Source: Annona cherimola
Lineage: Eukaryota > Streptophyta > Magnoliopsida > Magnoliales > Annonaceae
Assembly (NCBI GenBank): GCA_030490835.1
Contig: CM059975.1
Location: 61,371,174 to 61,435,173 of the forward strand
Length of the DNA: 64,000 nucleotides
Direction of reading: 5' to 3'
The position numbers and the translations under genes were made by a program. This document shows, piece after piece, positions 10,660-22,607 of the stretch. Each line of letters opens with the position of its first letter. Position 1 is the stretch's first letter. The notes beneath the pieces are model-generated. The model saw nothing but the letters and a program-made list of their open reading frames with translations, was not told the DNA's origin and ran no database searches.

Positions 10660-12454
10660 TGTTGGAATCAACGACAAATTAAGCACAATTTGTGTTTTGA
10701 TGATTAACAATTTAATTTGAGAATATTTTGGGTACTAATAAGACTTGTTGAAATTGTTTAAAGGTTAGAAAATTGAATCTCAGCACCTGACAGATCAAGT
10801 CGCAAAGCCAAGTCGATTTAGCCATCGACTTGAGTGAAGTCGATACCCAAGTCGACCTTAGTATCGACTTGGAAAGAACAAATCCTTCCAGCGCTAATTT
10901 TTGGATTCAAGACAAGTGAAGTCGCAAGGCCAAGTCGACTCCAGACGCAACTTGAGTGAAGTTGCAGACCCAAGTCGACTCCACTATCGACTTCAAGTAC
11001 TCAAACCTTCCAGCGTTGAAAATGGGATCCAAGACAGGTGAAGTTGCAAGTCCAAGTCGACTCCAGTTGCGACTTGGGTGAAGTCGCAGATCCAATTCGA
11101 CTCCACCATCAACTTCAAATGCTCAAATCTTCCAGCATTGAAATTTGAATCCAAGACTGGTGAAGTCGCACCCGAAGTCGACTTCATGTGCGACTTGGGT
11201 GAAGTCGCATTCCCAGGTTGACTCCACATGAGACTTGAAGTGAAGTTGGAACCCAAGTCGACCGGGATATTCAAATTAAGTCAGAGTGAAGAAATATTTA
11301 GTCCGAACATGCATATGTGCCAGAGTTAATTATTCAAGACCTTATACTTATTAAGGAATAATCATTGGACTAAATCTATGAATTCAAGACCAAACTATTC
11401 CAAGTTCAAGACATAAGAACAAGTTTCCAAGAAAAGAATGTTGTGTTCCTAAATCAACAAATTAGTGGAAGAATAAATAATGTGAAGGATAGCAAGCAAT
11501 CAAGATCACTTTCAAGAAATCCAAGTTCCAACAAGTGCACACAGAAAGTGAAGTCGCACCCGAAGTCAACTTCACCTGCGACTTGGGTCAAGTCCAGGAC
11601 CAAGTCGACCTGAAGTGGAACTTGAAGCATTTGCTGAAAACCGAAGTTGCACCCCAAGTTGACTCTAGTATGCGACTTGGGTGAAGTCGCACCCGAAGTC
11701 GACTTCATCTGCGATTTGGGTCGCAACAGTCGGAAAAATTCGAACGTTGGCACATTAAATGCGCGCCGCCTACCTCCAAACGTTCGAATTTACTCCACCA
11801 TTATAAATATGCATTCAAGTGAACGTACTAGAGGTTAGAAAAATCATTAACTGGAATCCAACTACCATCCTCTTCAACCATTAAGTGATCAACACAAGTT
11901 TCAAGTGAAGAACTACGCTCCAACTTGCTGCATACTTTAAAGATGATCAAATCATCTCTTCTACAAGTTCTTCCACGAGATGAAACCTTCCTACACAATC
12001 TATAAAGTGTAAATTTCTTTATTTGATTCATTACTTGTATTTGATACTTGGTTGGATATTGGTATTTTGAACCAAGTGAAAGCAAAGTAGCATTGTGACT
12101 TGAGTGGGACTCGTCACCTACTTGTGCTATGATTTGTACGCGCCCCCTAGAGCTGGAATCTAGAAGAGAGCTATAGCTCTAGCTGTATTTGATAATACAA
12201 TAGTGGAACCCAAGTCACAAAGGGTGTGTGCTTGGAAGAGTGGAGTAGGGAAGGTTGCCCGAACCACTATAAAATCTTTGCCTACTGCTGTGATTTGTGT
12301 TTCTAATTTTATTGCTTTATTACTCTCCATATTATTCATTTGTTTCATTAAAGGGGATTAATTACAAGGGGAAATTTCTGTTTCAAGTGAAAATTTTAAA
12401 ATACCCAATTCACCCCTCCCCTCTTGGGTAATAGCCGTAAACTCGGGACCAACA
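10660..12454 (+). mobile_element. Sirevirus LTR shared by tail (left) and head (right)
   Basis: The LTR is about 1795 bp, starting TGTTGGAATCAACGAC and ending ...GGGACCAACA. U3 is packed with GTCGAC-centred palindromic motifs (for example AAGTCGACTT at 11175 and 11696) alternating with GCGACTTGGGTGAAGTCGC. A TATAAATA box is at 11802. A typical CCCCTCTTGGG-type end follows. It is preceded by a polypurine tract and pol tail, so it acts as a 3' LTR, and it is followed (after 175 bp) by gag, so it also acts as a 5' LTR. A single LTR between a tail and a head implies recombination between LTRs. Confidence 0.8.
11802..11809 (+). promoter_or_regulatory. TATA box of Sirevirus LTR
   Basis: TATAAATA lies downstream of the palindrome array, in a conserved context (GTGCATTAAATGCGCGCC, then TATA) that recurs in the second Sirevirus LTR at 36519. 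Confidence 0.6.
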
Positions 12455-12629
12455 CCACCTCACTAGCATGCAGACAAGTCCAGAAAAGTTTTTATGTCAA
12501 AAGCTTCACGGGAGTTGATGCCTAGGCGCCAGCTTGGGGCACCTAGGTGTCATGGAATGATCGTACAAGGATTTTGAAGAGTTTTCTAGTCACAAAACAT
12601 CCAAAGGGGCGCCACTACGCATTCGTACA
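12455..12629 (+). mobile_element. Athila LTR U3 fragment between Sirevirus LTR and gag
   Basis: Sequence and order (CACCxxxTCACxAxCATGC, then AGTTGxxGCCTAGGCGCC, then CATGGxATGxTCxTAC) match the Athila LTR U3 at about 5265-5400. It replaces the region where the Sirevirus primer-binding site and gag start should be. No target duplication is visible, so it may be filler DNA captured during break repair. Confidence 0.6.
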
Positions 12630-14510
12630 TGTGGGTTTCATTCTCAACTTCCACCCCTGCATTTGCCGAGGGTCAATCTTTCACAAGATTGCCTCTATTT
12701 GATGGGACTAACTTCAGTTATTGAAAGTTGAGAATGAAACAATTGATCATGGCTACGGATATAGATTTTTGAATTGCTATCCAAGATGGTGTTGTGTTGC
12801 CTATTGATGAAAGAGCCTCTACATGGTCCGAGGAGTAAGTAAGAACCATTAAAAGCAATGCAAAGGCCATGAATTCCCTATTTTGTGCATTAACGGCATC
12901 TGAATACGATAGGGTATCTTCATGCCAAACCGCCAAAGAAATATGGGATACTCTTACTTCTATCTATGACGGAACTTCTCAAGTCCAAGGGAGAAGAAGA
13001 AATATTTTGATTGGAGAGTTAGAAAGTTTTAAAATGCTTGAAACTGAAAATATTTCTGAAATATTTGCTAGATTTTCTAAGATTACTAACGCCTTGAAAG
13101 GTCTTGGAAAAGCTATTTCTGAATCTGAGCAGGTAATGAAAATTTTAAGAGCGCTACCCGAATCTTGGACTCTAAAGATCACGGCCATTGAGGAAGCAAA
13201 GGACCTCAACACGCTACGGTTAGAAGACCTCATAAGCTCACTCATGTCACACAAGTTAATCAAAAGAAGAAATGAGGAGCAACACAAAGGCAAAAGAGTT
13301 ATTGCCTTAAAAGCCACACAAGTTTTAGACGACTCCACCTCATCCTCTCAAAATGACAATGAGGAGATTGTCTTACTTACAAGACAGTTTAGAAAATTTG
13401 TAAGAAAAGGGAGGAATTTCAGGAGCTTCAAAGAAAGAAATCCAAATGATAAAAAGAAGGAGGCTACAAAGTGCTTCCGGTGTGGTAGTATGGGGCATAT
13501 GCAAGCCCAATGCCCAACGACCGAAGAAACCAATCAAAGGAATGAAGAGAAAAGAAAGATCGAGGCAAAAATAGAAGATTTCAAAAGGCTAAAGGAAGAG
13601 GCATTTACGTCAATGAGGAGATGTCCACAACATGCAGCTCCTCAAATGAAGAAAATGAGGCCGCAAATTGTGCAAGGATTTGTTGCATGACCACAATGGA
13701 AAAGGATCTCAACCTATGCCTTGCAGCAATGAAAATGTTGGAGGATCAAATCGCTTCAACAAACTGCACAAGTAGTGAGGAGGTAACTTCTAAGCCAAAA
13801 TCTATTTCTATTTTCTCTTGTACAAATGATTGCCTCAAATGTGCTGAATTAGAAGAACTACAACAAGCCTATGATTCATTATATGAGGAAATAAAGAAAT
13901 TAGGAAATAAGTTCTCAATGAAGAAAAGACAATGCGATGCAGTAATTATTGTGAATGGGAAACTTGCCGAAAAAGTTGATCACTTGACAAATGAAAAGAA
14001 CACCTTGATAAGAGAGATGGAGAAACTTAAAAAGGAAAATGAATCACTAAATGAATCACTTGCCAAGTTCTCCAATCCAGGGGAAAGCGTTAAAATGTTT
14101 CTGAATATGATCGCCTAAAATAACAAAAGAGGACTTGGGTATTCCACATTTGAGAAGGGAGAAAGTAGCAGATCAAATACTCCAAGGACTTATAAAAACC
14201 AAGCAAAGCCCATCCATGCTAAACCAAAAATGAACTATGTTGCTTGGACCAAAAGACCAACTTGGGAACCCTACTACTACATGGCTTCCCACTCCAAGAC
14301 TCCCGGAAGCTTGTAATTTTTGCAATAAGATGGGACACAAGGTATATCAATATAAAATGAGAAAATTAAATAACCTTGGTGCAAAATTAGTTTGGGTACC
14401 TAAGAGCATTGGATTTATGCCTTCAAAAGTAGATCAACGTAGATTTCAATGGTTAACTAACCCAAATGGACCCTAAAATGGATACCAAAAAGATAAGCTC
14501 CACTTGATTT
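12630..14510 (+). pseudogene. Sirevirus gag, degraded
   Basis: The order is a UBN2-type capsid region (QSFTRLPLFDGTNF through the AKEIWDTLTSIYDGT and LRALPESW motifs), a CCHC knuckle (CFRCGSMGHMQAQC, about 13472-13513), then a long coiled coil (CLKCAELEELQQAYDSLYEE to about 14090), and a second degenerate knuckle (CNFCNKMGHKVYQY, last Cys changed to Tyr). The long gag with a coiled coil is characteristic of sireviruses. It is nonfunctional: Trp codons are TGA near 12720 and 12768, TAA lies near 12836, a frameshift lies between 13621 and 13690, and TAA lies at 14116. The normal start is missing because of the Athila fragment upstream. Confidence 0.85.
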
Positions 14511-14519
14511 TATTGTTGC

Positions 14520-17397
14520 AGGTTTGTCTTAGAGCAAAGGCCAACAATATGTGGTTTACGAATAGTGGCTTCTCAAGACACATGATGGGAGAAAAAAGAT
14601 AGTTCCATCGAATTAAACCGTGTAGCGAAGGAACAGTTGCTTTTGGGAATAATGAAAAAGATATTATCAAAGGTAAAGGAAATGGTTATGGAATTTCAAA
14701 TGTATGAATTGAGGATGCACTATTTGTTGAAGGACTCAAACACAACTTAATGAGTATTAGTTAATTATGTGATAAAGGTTATAAAGTTGTATTTGAATCT
14801 TCTATATGCAATGTATTTGATGATGATCACATAGTTTTTAGTGGCAAAAGACATGAAAATGTATATTTGGTTTGCCTAGATGAACTTGATGAAAAATGTC
14901 TAATAGTCATAGAAAATGATCCATGGATATGGCATAAAAGGCTTGGACACATTAATATGTCAAATATTAAAACTTTGTGGAAAAAGAGCCTAGTGGATGG
15001 GTTACCAAAACTCAAGTATGACAAGGATAAGATTTGTAAGGCTTGTCAATTATCCAAGCAACCCAAGATGCCATTTTCCACCAAAAAAGAAATTTCAACG
15101 ACTAGGCCGCTTAAATTATTGCATATGGATCTCTATGGGCCATCAGATATTTTAACTCTTGGTGGGAAAAAGTATGTATTTGTAATTGTTGATGATTTTT
15201 CAAGATTCACTTGGATAATACTTTTAGCTAGCAAAGATGAAGCATTCTCTATGTTTGTCACGTTTTCTAATTTGGTGCAAAATGAAAAATAAAATACAAT
15301 TATCTCCATTAGAAGTGATCATGGTGGTGAATTTGAAAATAGACGATTCATAGAGTTTTGCAATGACAAAGGAATTCACCATACATTTTCTGCACCAAGA
15401 ACCCTCCAACAAAATGGGGTTGTTGAAAGGAAAAATTGGACAATACAAGAAATGGCTAGAACTATGCTAAATTAGAGTAAATTATCCAAAAAATTTTGGG
15501 GTGAAGCTGTAAGTACAACTTGTCATGTATTAAACTGAGTTACCATTAGAGCAATCTTGAAAACGACCCCATATGAACTTTGGAAAGGTAAAAAACCAAA
15601 CATATCATATTTCCATACTTTTGGTTGCACACGCTATGTATTAAACAATGGAAGGACCAACTTAGGAAAATTAGATATTAAAAGTGATAAAGTTATTTTC
15701 CTTAGTTATTCATCAAATAGCAAAGCATATAGAGTTTTTAACAAGAAAAATCAAATAGTAGAAGAATCAATACATGTTTTTGATGAATTTAACCAAACTC
15801 CAAGAAAGGAGGATGAATTAAGTGATGCAGATGAGACATCAAAGAATCCAAAGGCGGAACAATAAGAGCAAAAGGAGAAGTCGAGGCAAAATGAGAAAAT
15901 TCCATGGAGGAAAGGGTAAGTGAAGGTAATAATTCTTATGAACCTCCAACTGATTTAAAATTTAAAAATGATCATCCTATTGAGCAAGTCATTGGTAATA
16001 TTTATGAAAGAGTAAAAACTAGAAGATCAAGACACAATATCCGTGGAGAATTCGCTTTTCTGTAAAAAATTGAACCAACAACCATTAATCAAGCTCTTAA
16101 TGATGAAAACTGGATCACCGGAATGTAAGAAGAGCTAAACCAATTTGAAAGAAACAATGTATGACATCTAGTTCCTAGACCCAAAGATTGCACGGTTATC
16201 GGTACCAAATGGGTATTTAGAACAAACTAGATGAAAGTGGACTTGTAGTGAGAAACAAAGCTAGATTAGTAACCAAAGGTTATTCCCAAGAAGAAGGAAT
16301 AGATTTTGAAGAATCATATGATCCTATGGTTAGATTAGAAGTCATACGTATCTTACTAAAATTTGCTTCTCACATGGATTTTAAATTGTTTCAAATGGAT
16401 GTAAAAAGTGCATTTTTTAATGGATACTTGAATGAGGAAGTTTATGTTGAACAACCTCCAGGTTTTGAAGAAAAGGATCAATCAAAATATGTTTACAAAT
16501 TAACCAAAGCTTTATATGGACTAAAACAAGCTCCACGAGCTTAGTATGAAAGGTTCAACAAATTTTTTATTGATGATGAATTTCAAAGAGGAAAGGTTGA
16601 TAAAACATTGTTCATCAAGTATAAGGATAAAAATATTTTAATTGTTCAAATTTATATAGATGATATAATATTTGGTGCTACTAATGAAACTCTGTGCTAA
16701 GAATTTTCTGAGTTATGCATAGTGAATTTGAAATGAGCATGATGGTAGAATTGAACTTTTTTCTTGGACTGCAAATTAAGCAACAAGCAAAAGGGATATT
16801 CATAAATCAATCCAAGTATGTCAAGGAGGTGTTAAAGAAGTTCGGAATGCAGAATAGGAAAGGAGCAAACACACCAATAAGTTCAACCATCAAGATCGAC
16901 AAGGATGAAAAGGGTAAATCTGTCGAACAAAAACTGTATAGAAGTATGATAGGGTCTTTATTATATTTAACTGCTTCTACATCTGATATCTTATTCAGTG
17001 TTTGCATGTGTTCTAGATTTCAATCATGTCCTAAAGAATCACATTTAATAGCTGTAAAAAGAATTTTTAGATATTTGATAAATACAACTAATCTAGGGCT
17101 ATGGTATCCAAAGGGGTCAACTTTTGATCTAATTAGCTACTCGGATGCGGATTTTGCCGGTTACAAGGTAGATAGAAAAAACACTAGTGGAACATATCAA
17201 TTTTTTGAAAATATGTTGGTTTTATGGTTTTTAAGAAAATAGACTAGTCTATCTACGGCGGAAGCTAAGTATATAGCCACCGGGAGCTATTGTGCCCAAT
17301 TACTTTGGATGAAGCAACAACTTAGAGATTATGGTGTTCATTATCATGATATTCCAATTAGATGTGATAATACAAGTGCAATATGTTTGACTAAAAA
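14520..17397 (+). pseudogene. Sirevirus pol (PR-IN-RT-RH), degraded and interrupted
   Basis: The protease motif is mutated (WFTNSG at 14552: the catalytic Asp of the usual DSG is Asn; the second copy at 37832 keeps Asp). GAG-preintegrase (WHKRLGHINMSNIKTL), the integrase core (HMDLYGPS, IRSDHGGEFENRRF, NGVVERKN), and RT (YSQEEGIDF, FQMDVKSAFFNGYL, YIDDIIFGATN) follow, then the start of RNase H. Many stops and frameshifts (for example near 15292, 15475, 15537, 16220 and 16542) rule out function. The coding sequence is cut at 17397 by a chromovirus and resumes at 28222. Confidence 0.88.
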
Positions 17398-19875
17398 TGT
17401 GGAACCCCGACCATATACGCGTCATTTCGACCATATACGCGTCATTTCGACATTTGTAATTTTGAAGATTATTTTATGAATAAATGAAAATTTATGAATT
17501 TTATTAATGGACATGTGTATTTGAGGTTGTAATAATGCAGTTGAAAATTTAACCCCGTGAATAGTGCACGTGAATAGTAAACAAGGGGTTAAGAGTTAAT
17601 CACTTGGATTAACTTAATCATAAAAGACAAAATAGAGATTTAATCACTACAGGACAAGATAGCAATTCTTTTGGATATTTTAATCCAAATTTGGATTTTT
17701 GTGGAAAAATAGAAAAAAATTCATAAATTGCAATCCGGAAGTCGGAATTCGATGAAATTTTTTATGGATGGTTAAAAATTCATGATGGACATGATGAATG
17801 GGCTAAGATGTGATGAAAATCACAAATCAAAGGACAAGATGAAACGTCAAATGCAAAGTGAAAAAGTAACTTCACTTTTTCATTAATTATGTATTTGACT
17901 TTAATTAAAAATAATAAATAAAAATTAAAAAAATTAAATGCAATGCAGAAACATGTCAGGTCGTGCAGGGGGGTACCATGACCAAATCAATGGTCAAAAT
18001 TCATCCAAATCACAAATCAAGGGTTTAGATTTAATTAGCTTAAAATTAATTAAATAAAAAAAAAGGAAAAATAGGCCTGAAAAATAGGGCAGCTGGAGCA
18101 GGATAGGGAGGCTGCACAAGGCTCTAAGCACCTTTAGGAAATTTGAAAAAAACACCTTTGCAATTTTACACCCTAAGCTAGAGGGGGTAAATTGCAAATT
18201 CATGAAAAATGGACCCCTATAAATAGAGGAGCAGGCCATGGACGAAATTCACAACCATCCCCGCTCAAAAATCACTTGAGAAACTTCATTTTCCATCCCC
18301 ACACGTTTTAGCCTTAAGGACAGAAGAGAATCGAAGGTTGGAGTGAGAAAAGGCGAGTAGAAGAGGCATAACTTCGCTTGAGGTAAGTGAATTCCCCTCA
18401 AACTTGTTTTGAATGTTAGATGAGGTAAAATCACGCTTAGATAATCCCCAAACATGAGAAAATAAATATAGATATAATGTTTAAATGGAATTATGCCAAA
18501 ACATCAAAAATTTGGAGCAAAGATAGAGTATTTGGGAAAATAGCATATTATATGTGAAAATAATGCTCCAAAATTGATAAATTCTAGTTTGGGATGTATG
18601 ATTATGATAAATATAATTTTTTAATAATGATATATTAATTTCATGATTTTTAGAATTAAGGATTATGCTTAAGTGAATTTATGATGATTTTTAGTATATG
18701 GAGAAAATGATTTTTTTGGCCAAGTAAATGATGATAAATTCAAAATATATGAAATGTCCAATGATATACTAGGCATAAGGAATGTCATGGTATTTTTTAT
18801 TTTTGGAAAAAATATCAATTTTTGAAACCCATGAACAGTAACCACGGATGAATCTGCTACAGTGATTTGCTACAGTGAATAGCATGATTTTTAAGAAAAT
18901 TTGAGATTAATATTTAAATATGATGATGAAAACTTTGAAGAACCTATGGATAAAGAAATCCACATAAAGAGATAATGCCCAAATAATATAGAACATGCAT
19001 GAGAAACAGCTTAAATAAAGGAAATGTAATATCCTTTTTCCTTGAATAGGAAAAGGAAAAGAAGTTGAAGACCCCAACTGAAGGAGGTAAGCAAGTTATA
19101 TGTTTTGCAAATTATTTCCAAAATGCTTGAAATTGTTTGCAAGTTGCTTTATGAAATTTATTTAAGGTTGGCCATACCTATAACTGCTTTACATGAACTG
19201 AAGTTCATTTTGTGAAATTATTTATTAAATTCTTTTTATGAAATTGTTTATGATTTGCAAATATCATGCCGCCATGTGTATGAGAATGAGCATGTGCACG
19301 AGGAATAGGCCTTAGTCGAGGTAGTAAGCGGACCGGATGTCCCCCTCACTATTGCCAAGTCGCTTAATTGGCCCAGGCCGGCGGCGACCTCCCTGAAATG
19401 GGAGCATGTATGGGATGGACGCCTAGCTAGCGTCGCATCCAAAGGAATGTCATGAATGCTATGTATGCATTGCATTTGCATTTTATGAAATGCATGAAAA
19501 TGATTGAAAAATTATGTATAGCTTGCTTACTGAGTATTATTACTCACCCATGCTTTTTCAACAACAGATAGGAAATGATGATGAAGGCAGCATGCCAAAT
19601 GTTATGTATAAATGATGTTTATGTAAACTTTATGTAAAGTCAACGATGATAATTTTGAGATGGAAAGAAATATTTTTGTTGTATGAAACAGTTTTGGTTT
19701 ATAACTGTGATATGTGAAATATATTTCATGTTAGATAAATGATGGGAATTTTCCATGTATTGATGAAAAAAAAAAAATTCCTGCCGTGTGATCAGGGCAA
19801 CAATCCTGAGTCACGTTTACCAATCAAAACGATCCCGGAGTAAGACTTCTAGGCACCTCGGTTTGGGGCGCCACA
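17398..19875 (+). mobile_element. 5' LTR of chromovirus G1
   Basis: The LTR is 2478 bp, TGTGGAACCCCGACC ... GGGGCGCCACA. Two short direct repeats of ATACGCGTCATTTCGAC lie at the start. TATAAATA is at 18218-18225. No long ORF inside is credible. Confidence 0.92.
18218..18225 (+). promoter_or_regulatory. TATA box of chromovirus 5' LTR
   Basis: TATAAATA follows GGACCCC. The identical box occurs in the 3' LTR at 26567-26574. Confidence 0.65.
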
Positions 19876-19880
19876 GAAGT

Positions 19881-19892
19881 TGGTATCAGAGC
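19881..19892 (+). other. primer-binding site, initiator Met-tRNA type
   Basis: TGGTATCAGAGC lies five bases after the LTR end. This is the standard plant LTR-element complement of the 3' end of initiator tRNA-Met. Confidence 0.85.
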
Positions 19893-19991
19893 ACGGATTG
19901 GTAAATAGGCAGAAAAAGGAAAGAAGAGATAATTCAGTTAGGAAATATGAAATCATGAATATAATTGATATCATTAATGATTTATGTGTAG

Positions 19992-20667
19992 ATGGCAGAT
20001 AAAGGAAAAGCTCCATTAAGGTCAAAGGAGCTCGAGGAAGTGCAGGAACGGGAACGGGTACGGGAAGGAATCGACAGGTGGTTAGCCTCTCAAGAAGGAC
20101 TAACCATAAGACCCCCAGCTCCCTCTAGTTATTGGGCACTTCCATATATTAGAGAACCAGAGCCACGTCACCCAAATAACCCAAGACAATCGCCAGGGTT
20201 TCCAGTATTATCTGGAACCTATGGGGCAGAATCCTCTAACCGAGTGCTTTCACCCCCAGACTCTCCAGTATACACCCCAGCCAGCCCACTGCCCGGGCTA
20301 TCAGTTGTCACTGATTGGGTTGCTGAGGAAGATTTACAAACATACTGGCAGAGAAGAGTAGCCCCAGTTCCACCTAACCCCCGGTCCATGGTTTAGGTTT
20401 GATGCAGTGTATATCCAGTTCCGATACGGAACGCCATGGGCATGGATTGATCGTCAGGAAAGGGAGGCTGCCCGAGAACGCAGCGAGGCTCTGGCTAGGG
20501 GAGAACAAGTAATGGAGCAACCCCCTCCGAAACAACCCGGTGAGGTTATCCTACGGGTCATAGAATTGGAGGTAAGGCCTGAATCCCCACCTCCCGCACC
20601 TCCAGCAAATGATGATGAGGACCCCATAGAATGGTCCGATAGTGAAGAGGAGGACGAGAACCCATGA
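19992..20667 (+). pseudogene. extra ORF between PBS and gag of the chromovirus
   Basis: ATG 19992 (MADKGKAPLRSKELEEVQ) opens a 134-codon Pro/Glu/Arg-rich frame ending at 20396. A second frame (20407-20667, FRYGTPWAWIDRQEREAARE) continues with the same character and ends in an acidic tail (EWSDSEEEDENP). Together they look like one ORF of about 220 codons split by a small frameshift near 20400. No nucleic-acid-binding or enzymatic motif is visible and I do not recognise the family. Position upstream of gag is where accessory ORFs occur in some plant Ty3/gypsy elements. Function is unknown. Confidence 0.5.
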
Positions 20668-21008
20668 CCACAAGATTGGTCAGATACCAGTACAATTACT
20701 GAGGAACCCACATGGGTACCTTTCAGTCTTAGGAGGTTCCTAAGGCTAAGGAGAAGGGGACGCTAGACAATGGGAGAACAGGAAGACAGGACACTGCCAC
20801 CGCCAAAAAACTTTTATATATATATATATATGTAAATATTGTTTGGAACTTGTACATAAGGCTAAGATAGCCTATGTACAAAAGCTTGACTAATGTATGG
20901 TTTGATAAACTATGAAATATATGTGAATTATGTGAGCATGTGATTATGTGTTTATTTGGCTAAGTTTGATATGATGAATAATTGATGTTATGCTAATATG
21001 AAGATAAA
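20668..21008 (+). other. leader spacer with (TA)n
   Basis: This is noncoding spacer between the extra ORF and gag. It contains a short TA dinucleotide run at about 20815-20830 and AT-rich leader sequence. Confidence 0.5.
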
Positions 21009-22607
21009 ATGCCGCTCACCAGAGCTAAAGCAAGAGCTAACAAAGGAAAGGCCCCGATGGAAGAATCTGTTGACCAGGCAAAGGGCGAAGCTAGTAAAAG
21101 AACAAGTAGGGCAGAATCCGAAGAGCAAACCTCTAGGACCCGCCCACGGCGAGAGGAAAGCTTTAGACCTCAGGCAGAGGTCAACATAGAAGAAAGAATT
21201 GCTGCAACCATTGAGAAAGCTATGCAGCAATGGACAGCTCAGACTGCTGGATTAATCCAAGAAATTCGAAACCAGTAGGCCCCACCATCAAAAGGCGACG
21301 AGGAGAGACCAGGGCCCTCAGCCAATCCCGGCACGTCAAGGGGAAAGGAAAATAGCTTCCTTGAAGCCGACAGAAAGGCTATCAACGCCTTTCTTACCCA
21401 ACGACCGCCAAAGTTTGCAGGGGAACCAGACCCCCTCATTGCAGAGCAATGGATTACGGAGATTAGAAAATTATTCAGGATATCACCCTGCAATGATCAG
21501 CAGAAAGTGTTGTGCGCAACCCACCTACTAGTAAAAGACGCTTATGAATTGTGGGAAACGCTGATGGTCACAATGCCACATCCGGAGCAAGTTACGTGGC
21601 AGGAATTTTTGGAGGAATTTAATAAAGAATATCTCCCTGTAGGGCTGCAAAGCCAGAGGGTGATAGAATTTGAGAAACTTTACCAAGGTAGGATGACAGT
21701 TACGGAATATGCCACAAAGTTCAATGCCTTAGTAAGATATGTGTCGTGGATAGCCAATGTGCCGGAAAACAAGGCACAAAGATTCCAAAGGGGATTGAGA
21801 CCCCAGTTGAGAGAGGGGTTAGCCCCATTATTGATAAAAGATTATACCTCTAGCATTGAGAGAGCTAGAGCATTAGAAATGGAGTCTATGAGGACTCAGG
21901 AGCTTAGGCAAGCTCAAAAAAAATTCTTTACAGCCTCCAAGGAAAATGAGGCTAATAAAGGGAAAAGGGGATTCGCCGGGAAAAAGAAAATCGGCGACAA
22001 GACAAAAAGCGCCCCGACTTGCAGAACTTGCCACAAGCGCCACTCGGGCGAATGTTTGCAAGGAATGGGGAAATGCTACAAGTGTGGACAAACGGGTCAT
22101 GTGGCTCGGGACTGCGAGACCAATGAGGCTAAAATCATTAAATGCTTCAACTGTGGACAAGTCGGACACATTTCGCCCAATTGTCCAAATAAGCCACAAG
22201 GAGCACAAGCTCGAGGGAGGCCGGCTAAGCAAAAAGTCCCCGCAATCGCTAACCGACCCGGTACTATTACCAATCCAGTACGTGTCCAAGCCCTCACCCG
22301 AACGGAGTCACAAGAGATGGAGGAAAAAGTGATTACAGGTATGATTTATATTTTGGGAAATTCTGCAGTAGCTTTATTTGATTCTGGAGCTATGCATTCA
22401 TTTATATCATACCAATTTGTAATCACACACGCACTTCGGGTAGAGGAAACCAATAGTACTATACATGTAGAATCCCCAGTATATAGATTGACAAGTATAA
22501 ATCAAATCTGCAAAGCATGTCCTATCAGGATAGGAACAAAAATATTGGAAGCTGATCTCATCCTATTACCCATGACAGAGTTTGATGTCATATTATGGAT
22601 GGATTGA
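21009..22607 (+). pseudogene. chromovirus gag and protease, two stops
   Basis: ATG 21009 (MPLTRAKARANKGKAP). A basic N-terminus precedes the retrotransposon-gag domain (FAGEPDPLIAEQWITEIRKLF to LVRYVSWIANVPE). Then come a CxxCxxxHxxxC cluster (22020) and two CCHC knuckles (CYKCGQTGHVARDC at 22074, CFNCGQVGHISPNC at 22143). The protease follows, with FDSGAMHSFIS as the aspartic active site near 22380. One frame runs throughout except for TAG at 21276-21278 (in place of a probable Gln) and TGA at 22605-22607 (in place of a probable Trp). Length and order are normal for the Tekay/Del lineage. Confidence 0.9.

Noticed and set aside
19881..19892. Possible tRNA-derived sequence
   Set aside because: Only the 12-nt primer-binding complement is present; there is no cloverleaf.
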